Positions 16,118 through 24,362 of a stretch of DNA of 64,000 nucleotides are shown here, piece after piece. Source of the stretch: Komarekiella delphini-convector SJRDD-AB1 (GTDB taxonomy: Bacteria > Cyanobacteriota > Cyanobacteriia > Cyanobacteriales > Nostocaceae); the NCBI RefSeq assembly GCF_014831675.1, contig NZ_VJXY01000001.1, positions 427,324-491,323 on the forward strand, written 5' to 3'. Under the pieces are notes generated by a model. It did not search any database. It saw only the letters and a program-made list of their open reading frames with translations, and was not told the origin of the DNA. A program made the translations under genes and the position numbers. Positions within the stretch are counted from its first letter, which is position 1, and each line of letters opens with the position of its first letter.

Positions 16118-17572
16118 ATGAATGTTTCTCTGACTAAGGATCTATCTGTTTATCAGCTGGTTTTGGGAGTGCAATCGCCTCCTAAAGCATTGTCCCTCAG
16201 TCCTGCTACTCTGCTATCACTGGTGAGAGCGCAAATAGACTTACTCATTGAGCAGCAGATTGTAGCCACTTTATGGGTAAAACTACCACCAGAAAAAATT
16301 TGGCAATCAGAATTAGCACGTTATCAATCCTTGGTGGGTGCGTCTAGTCTCATCTATGTTTATCAACTCGCGGAGAGTGAAAGAGCACAAGCAGAGGGAG
16401 GTAGAGGAGCGGGGGAAGACAAGGGAGAACATTCTACCTCATCTGTTCATCATGTCCGTGTTCAACTACCAGCCAATAGTCAATTGCGGCGGGAAAACTT
16501 TTTGATGGTGTTATCGCCACAGTTTTGCAGTTTAGTTTTGGCGCATCGACCACTTAAAAAACGTGAAAATCCCATTTTGGGGAAGGCAAATACTAAAAAA
16601 AATCAGCCATTGCTGATTATAACTACTGTTGATGGAAAAATAATTCAACAAGTATTAGATGGGATTCAACAGGCGACTGCGCCAGAGTCATTTCCCATGT
16701 TACTTACTGATTTTATTTGCCCAAGTGCGCCTGAACCCGCATTGATGAATCAACTTTTAGCAAAACAGCTCCAGCGATTAGATGAAATTAATCGTCAAAT
16801 CATGGCAGAACGCACTGCTAAGTTGCAGCAGCAAAATCAAAACCTGCATAATAAAGAGGAACTCAAGGATGAATACCTGAACAATGTGTGTCAAGAACTA
16901 CGCACACCCCTGACGCACATGAAAACAGCACTCTCTTTGTTGAATTCTCCTAATCTCAAACCGCCGCAGCGACAACGTTATTTACAAATGCTAAATACCC
17001 AGTGCGATCGCCAAAATTCTTTGATTACTGGTTTATTGGATTTGGTGCAACTAGAGCGTAATTTGGAGGAGACGACTTTAGAGTCGGTACGTCTCTCAGA
17101 TATTGTACCTGGGGTAGTCAGTACCTACCAGCCTGTAGCCCAAGAAAAAGGCATCATGCTAGCCTACACAGTACCTACTGAACTGCCTGCTGTTCGGTGT
17201 GTAAATGGTGGGCTGAGGCAGATTGTGATAAATCTGCTACATAACAGTATTAAGTTTACGCCCAATGGTGGTCGAGTATGGGTGCGTGCCCGTGTGCATG
17301 GCAATTGTGTTCAATTGGAATTCCGCGATACAGGTATCGGTATTGCCGAAAGTGAAATTCCCAAAATTTTTGACCGCTTTTATCGAGTACGTGTGGGAGC
17401 AACTGAAGATTATGGTGGCGCGGGGTTGGGGTTAACGATTGTACAGCAGTTGCTATTACGCTGTGGAGGCTCTATTTCTGTAAAAAGTAAGCTATATGAA
17501 GGTTCTAGCTTTATAGTACAACTGGCGAGTGTTGGCGACATCCCAAGAGCGATCGCTACAGAACATGAGTGA
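16118..17572 (+). CDS. DICT-domain sensor histidine kinase with altered H-box
   Basis: This 484-residue soluble kinase begins with a DICT sensory domain (SVYQLVLGVQSPPKALSLSP; LLIEQQIVATLWVKLPPEKI), followed by a linker and a coiled coil (about 225-250). The dimerisation helix reads CQELRTPLTHMKTALSLL where H-E-L-R-T-P is canonical, so the phospho-acceptor position 259 is Gln. The nearest His is seven residues later. The ATPase domain looks intact: N-box IVINLLHNSIKFTP, G1 FRDTGIGI, F-box FDRFYRV and G2 GGAGLGLTIVQQL. Residues about 90-105 (AQAEGGRGAGEDKGEH) come from a purine-rich intergenic-type repeat. It could signal through a partner or the shifted His. Confidence 0.85.
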   Translation: MNVSLTKDLSVYQLVLGVQSPPKALSLSPATLLSLVRAQIDLLIEQQIVATLWVKLPPEKIWQSELARYQSLVGASSLIYVYQLAESERAQAEGGRGAGEDKGEHSTSSVHHVRVQLPANSQLRRENFLMVLSPQFCSLVLAHRPLKKRENPILGKANTKKNQPLLIITTVDGKIIQQVLDGIQQATAPESFPMLLTDFICPSAPEPALMNQLLAKQLQRLDEINRQIMAERTAKLQQQNQNLHNKEELKDEYLNNVCQELRTPLTHMKTALSLLNSPNLKPPQRQRYLQMLNTQCDRQNSLITGLLDLVQLERNLEETTLESVRLSDIVPGVVSTYQPVAQEKGIMLAYTVPTELPAVRCVNGGLRQIVINLLHNSIKFTPNGGRVWVRARVHGNCVQLEFRDTGIGIAESEIPKIFDRFYRVRVGATEDYGGAGLGLTIVQQLLLRCGGSISVKSKLYEGSSFIVQLASVGDIPRAIATEHE

Positions 17573-17590
17573 TGTTTATGTGGCTCGTTT

Positions 17591-18088
17591 TTAAGGCGTT
17601 TCCTCAGATTCGGGACATTGAGTGTAAACATCAATAGAAAAATTCATCTGGCCAGCATCAAGATGCACAAAAATTGATTTGCTTTGAAAAAAGCTCTTAA
17701 GGATTCGTTTGAGTGAACTAAACTTAAGGCGTCTGATGGCTTTATTCACATCTAGCCATTGTCGTTTTCTTTGATTTGCTTCTGGATAATCTTCACTCAC
17801 AATTTCAACTGGTAACAAATACATCTTGACTTGATAAATCCTGCCTCGTTTGCGGTACTTATAAGTACCCAGTTCATTTGCATCTACTTGTCCAATAACT
17901 CCAGCTTCTTCCCATGCCTCTTTAGCTGCTGAATCAGGTGGACTCATTCCATTAGGAATATCTCCTTTCGGAATTACCCAATGTTGATAGTTCCGAGTTG
18001 AAATTAGCAAAATTTCAATTTTGCCATTTCTAAATCTGTAAGGAATTACTCCAGACTGTTCAAACACTTTGCTGACTTTTCGACTCAT
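17591..18088 (-). CDS. NUDIX hydrolase, diphosphoinositol-phosphatase-like
   Basis: This 165-residue Nudix protein has the box GDIPNGMSPPDSAAKEAWEE followed by AGV. The catalytic EAWEEAG core is intact; the first Glu of the classic box is Met, as often seen in the DIPP-like branch, and Arg is Lys. Start QSGVIPYRFRNGKIEILLIS and HWVIPKGDI are typical. The family cleaves nucleoside diphosphate-linked compounds or diadenosine/inositol polyphosphates; the actual substrate is unknown. The C-terminal third (after about residue 125) is basic and variable. It converges on the kinase gene with only 18 bp between stops. Confidence 0.88.
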   Translation of the reverse strand: MSRKVSKVFEQSGVIPYRFRNGKIEILLISTRNYQHWVIPKGDIPNGMSPPDSAAKEAWEEAGVIGQVDANELGTYKYRKRGRIYQVKMYLLPVEIVSEDYPEANQRKRQWLDVNKAIRRLKFSSLKRILKSFFQSKSIFVHLDAGQMNFSIDVYTQCPESEETP

Positions 18089-18239
18089 ATAAATTAGAAA
18101 GTGTACAACTTAGTTTTTTGTACAATTTTTATTTCAGAAAAGCAATATCTGATACTAAATATTGTTTGGTTAATATCAAGTTATAAAACAGATAATTTTT
18201 TTCCGCAGGAGTTATTTTAAAGCATAGAATTTGGTGTTC

Positions 18240-18272
18240 AGATCCCCGACTTCTTTAAGAAGTCGGGGATCT
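18240..18272. repeat. Perfect 15-bp inverted repeat (hairpin)
   Basis: Arms AGATCCCCGACTTCT (18240-18254) and its exact complement (18258-18272) surround a three-base loop. It is a common cyanobacterial intergenic repeat type. It sits in the 18089-18494 gap between two leftward genes, where I see nothing else, and there is no T-run typical of a terminator. Confidence 0.85.
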
Positions 18273-18494
18273 TGGTGAAACTACAGGTAAAGATTAGATG
18301 ACATGGTTAATTCTTTAGTATGTATTTGTGAAAAATTTGAACACCAGCTTCTAGCACTCAGAATTTTCAAACATCTGACAATCATAAAAGTGACTGAGTG
18401 TAAAAGGGGTCTTCCTTTAGGCTGATTAACAAACACAGTACTTTTTTAAAAAAAATGTTTGCAGTATGAGCTTGGATATTTGTTATGGATGCAA

Positions 18495-19460
18495 TTAACT
18501 CAATTTCTTAAGGTTTTGATAGATATACTGAGAAGAAATTGCATTAAAATCTACTTCTTGAGTCTCACTTTTATTAGTATTTTGAAATAGTACTGTAAAT
18601 GCACCAGCACCTAACCTATCTTGAGGAAACATTCGATAACAAGGCATTGTAGTTAAATGCGACTGATATTTTAATAAATTGCTTACTTGCACTGGCTGAA
18701 AGTGAGGAAATCTTTCTAAAAACCATTCACAAACCTGCTCATTTTCCTCAGTCGAATATGTGCAAGTCATATAAGCAAGATAGCCTTGTGGTGAAACAAT
18801 TTTAGCAGAGTTGGCTATAATCCGTTTCTGCCGATTTGCACTTTTATTAATAGCGGTTGGATGAAAGCACCCAGGAGCTTTTTCACCTTTGGCAAGTAAA
18901 GATTGTCCAGTGCAAGGAGCATCTACTATTACTAAATTACTAGAAAATGGAATTAAATCTGCAAATATACTTGAATCTCTATTAACTACAGCACTAGGGC
19001 TAATATGACAACGCTTCAAATTAGAAATTAGCATTCCTAGACGTTTACCAATTACTTCATTACTGATGATTAATTCCGGTTGTAAAGCCTTCCAGGCAAA
19101 GATACTTTTTCCTCCTGGTGCAGCACACATATCAAAAACTAAACGCACTGACTGAGAAATTGTTAACAAAGTAGCAGCAGCAAATACAGAAGAAAAATCT
19201 AAACAATAGAAATATCCTTTTTCATGTAGTGGATGCTGACCAGGTTTTTCTCCTAGATAGAGACGGTCTATAAAATCTGGTTGCCAATGTGTTGGTGTTT
19301 CCACCGAAAAAGAGGTAAATTCTGGCTTTTCCTGACACCAAAGAATACTTGGTTGAAAAGGCTGGGGATTCATTAAAGCCTCGACAAATCTTTCTTGATC
19401 ATCTGGATTTGTAAACAAACGCCGTGAAAGTTTAAGTAATAAATTAGAAGGTTTTTCCAT
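18495..19460 (-). CDS. RsmB/NOP-family RNA cytosine-C5 methyltransferase
   Basis: This 321-residue SAM-dependent methylase belongs to the RsmB/RsmF/Nop2 group that makes m5C in rRNA or tRNA. SAM-binding motif I is FDMCAAPGGKSIFAWKAL, motif IV with one catalytic Cys is IVDAPCTGQSLLAKGE, and motif VI with the second catalytic Cys is MTCTYSTEENEQVCEWFLER. It lacks the N-terminal NusB-like domain of RsmB and is short, closer to RsmF-like or YebU-like forms without PUA extensions. The exact RNA and position cannot be told. It is divergently oriented to the DUF2157 gene, 152 bp away. Confidence 0.9.
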   Translation of the reverse strand: MEKPSNLLLKLSRRLFTNPDDQERFVEALMNPQPFQPSILWCQEKPEFTSFSVETPTHWQPDFIDRLYLGEKPGQHPLHEKGYFYCLDFSSVFAAATLLTISQSVRLVFDMCAAPGGKSIFAWKALQPELIISNEVIGKRLGMLISNLKRCHISPSAVVNRDSSIFADLIPFSSNLVIVDAPCTGQSLLAKGEKAPGCFHPTAINKSANRQKRIIANSAKIVSPQGYLAYMTCTYSTEENEQVCEWFLERFPHFQPVQVSNLLKYQSHLTTMPCYRMFPQDRLGAGAFTVLFQNTNKSETQEVDFNAISSQYIYQNLKKLS

Positions 19461-19612
19461 ATAGATATATAAATAATTGTGTTGTCTGCGAATGCTAAAT
19501 AAAACTGTTACACAAGAACAATGTAATTAAGGTACTTGGCTCCATACTGAAAATACAATGACCGCTTTTCAGCTCGCAATTGCCAAATTACCCCACTGCA
19601 CCGGAGTAGGTC

Positions 19613-21022
19613 ATGATCTTAGATAATTTTCCGCAAAAACTACGCAAAGAGGCACAACTGTGGAGAGATGAAGGACTAATTAGTTCTTCGCTGTATGAGC
19701 AAATAGCAGAACGTTATCAATTTAAAAACCTGGAAGCTGCTGCACGCGATCGCTTTGTTGCGATCGTGGTTGCCATAGGCAGCATACTTTTATGCTTAGG
19801 CATAATTACTTTTGTCGGAGCAAACTGGCAATCTGGGTCACGAGAAGTCAAGTTTATTTTATTAATGAGCTTGTTTTTCACAATTACTATCACTGGTTTT
19901 TACACCTGGAGACAACCTGAAGGAAAAAAACCAGAACAAAGTAAACGCATACTGGGAGAAGGATTGCTAATTTTAGCCGCTTTCATTTTAGGCGCAAATT
20001 TCGCCTTGATGGCCCAGATGTTCAATATTAGCGGTACAACTTCCCAACTTTTTTTGGCTTGGGGGTTGGGTGTTTTAGTCATGGCTTACAGTCTGTCCAT
20101 AAATTCCTTGGGAATTCTGGCAATTATCTTAGTACAAATCGGGTACTGGACGGGACTGGAAGACTTGCTATACTCTTCAGGTGAATCGACTTGGGCGCGG
20201 CTAGTGGTGCAGCATATGCCTCTACTGTCATGGCTGCTATTTGTACCATTAGCATATTTTTGTCGATCGCGTTGGATTTTTGGTCTAGCAGCCTTCTGCT
20301 TTGCTAGTTCCTTGCAAGCTAACCTTAATCCGCTGCCACTGCTGAATTATGCTGAAGTAGCGCCTTGGGTGGCATCTTTTGCCTTTGCACTGCCACCTGC
20401 ATTATTCTGGAGTTATGACGACTTGCTATTCCCCAGCATAAATTACAGGTTGTTTCAAATCCTTGCCCGTAATTTAGCGTTGGTGGCTTTTGGGGCTGTC
20501 TTTTATGTTCTGTCTTTTCGTTGGAGTTGGGAATCTCCTGATTATGCTTATAATCAGCCAACGAATTTGACAAACTTGTTCGAGTCTCTGCCGATCATCG
20601 ATTTGGGAATTCTCAGCGGCTTGGCGGTATTTCAATGGTTGTTTCTGATGCGTCAACGAAATAACCCTCCTCGCCGCGAAGTGATTTTCACGACTGCTGT
20701 CATTAGTACCTTTATTGCCTTTATTGTTGTAGTACCTTTTTGGCATCAAACTATCAGCCGAATTGATGAACTTGGCATTTTTATTTTCAATGTACTTCTA
20801 GTAACATTAGCCTGGGGACTAATTCAAGAAGGGTTGAAATTAAACAACAGAAACTCCTTTTGGGGCGGTATGCTGTTGTTAACGCTGCAAGTTATCAGTC
20901 GAATGCTGGAATACGATACTGACTTACTCTTCAAGTCACTCGTCTTTGTCCTATGCGGTTCTGCTTTAATTAGCGCTGGACTCTGGTTTGAACGCCGCAA
21001 ACCTGCTGCAAGTAAGAAGTAA
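19613..21022 (+). CDS. DUF2157 multi-pass membrane protein
   Basis: This 469-residue protein has a cytosolic N-terminal helix region (MILDNFPQKLRKEAQLWRDE, then GLISSSLYEQIAERY) that is the DUF2157 signature. It is followed by roughly twelve hydrophobic helices beginning VAIVVAIGSILLCLGIITFV. Function is unknown in the family. The next gene encodes a GDYXXLXY-type protein, and in many bacteria these two families are neighbours or fused, so they probably act together in the membrane. The C-terminus WFERRKPAASKK is cytosolic by charge. After the stop, 21032-21051 is a perfect 20-bp palindrome, AGACGCGATTAATCGCGTCT, that may end or attenuate the transcript. Confidence 0.85.
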   Translation: MILDNFPQKLRKEAQLWRDEGLISSSLYEQIAERYQFKNLEAAARDRFVAIVVAIGSILLCLGIITFVGANWQSGSREVKFILLMSLFFTITITGFYTWRQPEGKKPEQSKRILGEGLLILAAFILGANFALMAQMFNISGTTSQLFLAWGLGVLVMAYSLSINSLGILAIILVQIGYWTGLEDLLYSSGESTWARLVVQHMPLLSWLLFVPLAYFCRSRWIFGLAAFCFASSLQANLNPLPLLNYAEVAPWVASFAFALPPALFWSYDDLLFPSINYRLFQILARNLALVAFGAVFYVLSFRWSWESPDYAYNQPTNLTNLFESLPIIDLGILSGLAVFQWLFLMRQRNNPPRREVIFTTAVISTFIAFIVVVPFWHQTISRIDELGIFIFNVLLVTLAWGLIQEGLKLNNRNSFWGGMLLLTLQVISRMLEYDTDLLFKSLVFVLCGSALISAGLWFERRKPAASKK

Positions 21023-21031
21023 AGAGTGCTG

Positions 21032-21051
21032 AGACGCGATTAATCGCGTCT
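21032..21051. repeat. 20-bp perfect palindrome
   Basis: AGACGCGATTAATCGCGTCT is self-complementary and lies 10 bp after the DUF2157 stop codon. It is a Nostoc-type dispersed palindrome; there is no T-run. Confidence 0.8.
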
Positions 21052-21188
21052 GTACAAGAGTCAAGAGTCATTAGTATTTATTCCTCCTCTGCCCCTCTGC
21101 CTCCTTATTTAGATAGAGTTTCTCTGCGTTAGTCCTAATCTTGTTACTTTTGACCTCCGCAATACCCCTTCTTTTTAGGACTACGCTC

Positions 21189-21902
21189 ATGAAAAGTAGC
21201 GCTTCTGACTCTAAAAATAAATCGTTGTCTCCTGAAGCGGAATTCTCTGAAAAATTAACTTTTCGGGATTACCTAATTGCATCTGAACAAAAATCGAATA
21301 AGCCTTTACCTATTTGGCGGCTAATAGCTCCCTTGCTCATCCAAACGGGTTTAATTATGGCAGTGCCAGCTCAAGCGCTGTACACAGACATGACAGGCAA
21401 GACAGTAATTTTGCAAACTGCGCCTGTAAATCCCAACAGTGTACAGCAGGGTAATTCCCTAGCGCTGGATTATAACATATCCCGGACTGCAACTTTGAGA
21501 AGATTGCCTGGTTGGGAGACTTTGGTTAGTAAAGGTCGTGGAAGTGGCAGACGATTGCCCGACGGAACCAACATATACGTGATTTTGCAAGAGCAATTTT
21601 CGTCTGGTAGTGGTGTTCCTAGAGCTTGGAGGCCAGTACGAGTGACTGGCGATCGCCCCACTTCCCTAAGAGCTAATCAGGCAGCCTTAAAAGGTGTGTA
21701 CCAGGATGGCTTCGTTAACTATGGTTTAGAAACATATTACATCCCAGAAAACCAACGGCAGCAGATTAACAACGATATCCGACAAGCTCAACGGAATCGA
21801 AGAGGACAGCAGCCACCCATAGTGGTGAAAGCTAAAGTCGATCCTCAAGGTAACGCAGTGCCTATCAGTATGTGGGTGCGCGATCGCAACTATCGCTTTT
21901 AA
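21189..21902 (+). CDS. GDYXXLXY domain-containing membrane-anchored protein
   Basis: This 237-residue protein has a cytosolic N-terminal stretch, one membrane helix (about WRLIAPLLIQTGLIMAVPAQ) and an extracytoplasmic domain. The family motif appears as QGNSLALDYNISR, with GDY changed to GNS, and YGLETYYIPENQ is the second conserved block. GDYXXLXY proteins have no established role but accompany DUF2157 membrane proteins, as here. The frame extends to 21141, but AGGA lies 9 bases before the ATG at 21189, which gives a normal N-terminus. It ends 4 bp into the oppositely oriented gene at 21899. Confidence 0.83.
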   Translation: MKSSASDSKNKSLSPEAEFSEKLTFRDYLIASEQKSNKPLPIWRLIAPLLIQTGLIMAVPAQALYTDMTGKTVILQTAPVNPNSVQQGNSLALDYNISRTATLRRLPGWETLVSKGRGSGRRLPDGTNIYVILQEQFSSGSGVPRAWRPVRVTGDRPTSLRANQAALKGVYQDGFVNYGLETYYIPENQRQQINNDIRQAQRNRRGQQPPIVVKAKVDPQGNAVPISMWVRDRNYRF

Positions 21903-22153
21903 TCTTCATGCCGTAGACGCCATACTGCACCACAAGCAGCCCCAGCCCCGGCTAACAATCCGGTACTCATTCCTTGTAGAGTCTTTTGAATTGGGTCTTG
22001 GGTCAGGCACTCACTCGTAACCTTACTGTCTTGCAAGCAAAGACTGCTTTGTGCCCAACTGGCAGTACCTCCTAAAATTACACCAGTTACACTACAAGAA
22101 ACAACAAGCAGCAAAAAGCGTCGGGTTTTTCTATCCATAGATGGATGTGTCAA
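21899..22153 (-). CDS. Small hypothetical secreted or membrane protein
   Basis: This 84-residue ORF has a signal-like hydrophobic segment RRFLLLVVSCSVTGVILGGT ending in ASWAQS, which resembles a signal-peptidase site. A short exported part follows with two Cys (SLCLQDSKVTSECLTQD), and then a second small hydrophobic stretch rich in Gly/Ala (GLLAGAGAACGAVWRL). Translation may instead begin at the Met six residues in (MDRKTRR). It overlaps the preceding gene tail to tail by 4 bp. There is no recognisable family. The two-helix hairpin composition suggests a membrane-associated peptide. Confidence 0.6.
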   Translation of the reverse strand: MTHPSMDRKTRRFLLLVVSCSVTGVILGGTASWAQSSLCLQDSKVTSECLTQDPIQKTLQGMSTGLLAGAGAACGAVWRLRHED

Positions 22154-22239
22154 GTATAAGAGTAGTCAACTCTCAACTACTTTACACATCCTCGCTGCTA
22201 ATGTCAGCTGGTTTCTAGGAGACTAATGTTAATGCGTAA

Positions 22240-22390
22240 ATTCTATCTTAACCTGGGTTCGGGTTAAGCCGACTGAGGCAAAGCCCATTATAAATGGAGT
22301 GAGAGCCTCTTGAAAAGAGGAAACCCAAAAAGCAATCTTTGGAATCCCCCGCTATACTTGGTACTCTGAGTTAGCGGTGGGAGAATGTCA
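22240..22390 (+). mobile_element. Right-end remnant of an IS200/IS605-type (TnpB) element
   Basis: A subterminal hairpin, CCCCCGCTA (about 22348-22356) with partner TTAGCGGTGGG, is followed by AGAATGTCAA. That is the characteristic 3' end seen after tnpB genes in Nostoc-type IS605 elements. Upstream, a short open frame (WVRVKPTEAKPIINGVRAS) could be the last codons of TnpB. The transposase genes themselves are absent. The element abuts a truncated oxoamine synthase gene, so it probably took part in its disruption. Assignment rests on memory of such ends, not on a search. Confidence 0.5.
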
Positions 22391-22746
22391 ACCGGTGCTA
22401 AAACCGTGCCTTTTCCTCATGCTGCTTTGGCATCTCTGCGGTTACTGAAATCAGAACCTCAACGAGTTAAAATTTTGTAACAGCGATCGCAACAATTTTT
22501 GCAACTAGCTCAAGCACAGGGTTGGAACACTGCCACAAGCCAGAATTCTCCCATCATTCCCATTGTCGTGGGAAATTCTCTAACTTGTATTCAGCTATCT
22601 CATGCTCTCTTCCAAGCTGGAATCAACGTTCAACCAATGATTTATCCTGCTGTCGCTAATGATGCTGCACGTCTGCGCTTTTTATCAGTTTGCATACAGA
22701 AGCACAAATTAATCAAAATGATCGCAGTTTTAGCAAATGCCAAATT
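22391..22746 (+). pseudogene. Alpha-oxoamine synthase (AONS/SPT-like) C-terminal fragment
   Basis: The fragment reads TGAKTVPFPHAALASLRLL, then PQRVKIL, a TAA stop at 22478, then NSPIIPIVVGNSLTCIQLSH, ALFQAGINVQPMIYPAV and DAARLRF. These are typical of the C-terminal domain of PLP-dependent oxoamine synthases (8-amino-7-oxononanoate synthase, serine palmitoyltransferase, polyketide-linked forms). A one-base frameshift in a T-run near 22680 is needed to recover the expected ISLHTEAQIN. The catalytic lysine region is missing. It is clearly dead: 5' truncation at the IS end, a stop and a frameshift. Confidence 0.75.
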
Positions 22747-22974
22747 ATGTCCGCAGAGAAAGTGGCAATTGAGATTTTACAAGAAATTACCCGTAAAGCT
22801 TTTGCAATTACACCAGGACTAGCAATGTCTCTTTTGATGAGGCTGCACAGTCTTTTTGCTCCCCTACTGCAATGGTATTTTGATAGTTTTGTCAAAGAAT
22901 CACACAAAACTAAAAAACTACGAATTACTAACAAAACTGAATTACCTGGTAACGAAATCAATTTTTATAAATGA
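22747..22974 (+). pseudogene. SDR (KDSR-like) C-terminal fragment
   Basis: In the frame recovered by the upstream shift, MSAEKVAIEILQEITRKAFA is followed by LLMRLHSLFAPLLQWYFDSF. This resembles the C-terminal tail of short-chain dehydrogenases of the 3-ketodihydrosphingosine reductase type, where xAxxVAxxILxGIxRxxF precedes a hydrophobic membrane-associated helix. The NAD-binding and catalytic parts are absent. It is joined directly to the oxoamine synthase tail, suggesting that a deletion fused two neighbouring pathway genes. It ends 10 bp inside the opposite Uma2 gene's end. Confidence 0.5.
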
Positions 22975-23675
22975 TCGGGATCAATATTTAATTCTCGCAA
23001 CCTAGCGGCTAAACGTTCAGCACGCTGTTTTTCCTGTTCAGCACGCTGTTTTTCCTGTTCAGCACGCTGTTTTTCCTGTTCAGCAAATTCTTCTGGTGTC
23101 GGTAATAACTGTCCTTGTGCTGTAAAATAGCGTAATTGATTGTTATGCACACCTAAGTATAAATCTAACTGCTGACTCCATAACCAACCTTGGGAGTTCG
23201 GTTCTATCGGTTGGTAATTCCCGTCTGCTAGATGAAACCCAGCAAATTCTAAATTATATGGGTCAAACCAAAAATACTCTGGTGTGCGAAATGTATCTTG
23301 GTAGATTTGTTTTTTTAAGCCTTTGTCAGTGGCTTTTGTAGAAGACGAAAGTAACTCGACAATGATATTGGGATACTTACCATCTTCTTGCCAGATTACC
23401 CAGCTTTTGCGCGGGTGGCGATCGCATCCGTGTACTACAAAAAAGTCAGGCCCACGAAATTCTTCTGATTTCAGTTGACGTTGGCTGTAGTAAATTGTCA
23501 AATTTCCCGCCGCATAAAAGTCATTGCGGTTTTGCCACCACAATTCTAAGCATTGTAATAACAGAATAATCTGCCGTAGATGTAAATCGCTTTCCAATGG
23601 TGGTTCGTCACTGTATATATCTCCTGGTGGAAATATTATATCTTTTGCTGGTTCTAACTCTTGGGCAACTGACAT
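22965..23675 (-). CDS. Uma2 family (DUF820) endonuclease-like protein
   Basis: This 236-residue protein has the PD-(D/E)XK-type fold of the Uma2 family. Visible core elements are NLTIYYSQRQLKSEEFRGPD, PNIIVELLSSSTKATDKG and RTPEYFWFDPYNLEFAGF. The acidic residues in RGPDFF and NIIVELL fit the nuclease active site. The tail after residue about 195 is a coiled coil made of three tandem copies of EQEKQRA, encoded by three 21-bp repeats near 23018-23080. Uma2 genes are strongly multiplied in filamentous cyanobacteria; their biological role is unsettled and some are linked to mobile DNA. It is full length. Confidence 0.85.
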   Translation of the reverse strand: MSVAQELEPAKDIIFPPGDIYSDEPPLESDLHLRQIILLLQCLELWWQNRNDFYAAGNLTIYYSQRQLKSEEFRGPDFFVVHGCDRHPRKSWVIWQEDGKYPNIIVELLSSSTKATDKGLKKQIYQDTFRTPEYFWFDPYNLEFAGFHLADGNYQPIEPNSQGWLWSQQLDLYLGVHNNQLRYFTAQGQLLPTPEEFAEQEKQRAEQEKQRAEQEKQRAERLAARLRELNIDPDHL

Positions 23676-23978
23676 AATTTGATTGGGGTTAGAGGTGAGA
23701 TGGGCAGTTGAATAGCTGCGGGTAGATACACAGATGTTATGACTATCATAATCTAGCTGATTATAGTTATTCCCTAGACATTGCTCTATATTAAAAACTG
23801 TGCCTCTAAGTTTGCTTTTTGGGATAAGTTTTCCATAATATCAGCTTTAACGTTAACTGCACTTTATTGAATTATGAGTGATAAAAAAAACCTTTTTACT
23901 ACATATTTTTACATTAAAGACAGGTAGGGAATATCACGCGACTTTACAAGCTTTAAATGCGATCGCCGAACAACAAAA

Positions 23979-24203
23979 ACGATCTTAGGTGTAGCCAATC
24001 AATTCTACTTAATATTAGAAGGAGAAGCGGAAATATCTGTGAGCGATCGCCCATTATCTAAGCTGAAACCAGGCGAATCTTTTGGGAATGCACAGTTGAT
24101 TGATGGGCAAAACTATCCTTTTACGGTTAGAGCCGCAGCCAATACTGACGTTGAAGTTATGACAGCTGATCGAGAAAGTTTTTGTAAGCTGTTATGCATT
24201 TAA
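23979..24203 (+). pseudogene. Cyclic-nucleotide-binding domain fragment
   Basis: This 74-codon fragment begins without a start codon: VANQFYLILEGEAEISVSDR, then LKPGESFGNAQLIDGQNYPF and ANTDVEVMTADRESF, ending LLCI and a stop. It is the beta-roll of a CRP/cNMP-binding domain (FYLILEGE, PGESFG). A piece in another frame just upstream (EYHATLQALNAIAEQQ) may be the frameshifted preceding region. The C-terminal part of the domain is missing. The parent may have been a CRP-type regulator, a cNMP-gated transporter or an exporter ATPase; the fragment cannot tell. The rest of 23676-24362 shows only the STRR cluster. Confidence 0.65.
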
Positions 24204-24227
24204 ATTGCACGTTACCTCGATATTAAG

Positions 24228-24269
24228 GTTGACTGTTAACCGTTAACTGTAAACAGTCAACAGTTAACA
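24228..24269. repeat. STRR heptamer cluster with dyad symmetry
   Basis: Overlapping GTTGACT/GTTAACC/GTTAACT words are followed by their complements (ACAGTCAACAGTTAAC), so the cluster can fold into a hairpin. It is of the same family as the repeats at 534-570 and 25571-25620. Confidence 0.8.
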
Positions 24270-24362
24270 ACTACAAAGAGTAGTTATGCAATTTAGACGC
24301 GCATTCGGAATCTTTGCTAGAGCGGGGATTCACTGCGCGATCGCTCAGTAATACCATTTTTA

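Noticed and set aside
17591-18088. Inactive NUDIX enzyme because the first Glu of the box is Met
   Set aside because: The EAWEEAG core is intact, and Met at that place is common in the DIPP-like branch.
22240-22390. Riboswitch
   Set aside because: The paired stems fit an IS200/IS605-type right end better, and no intact gene follows.
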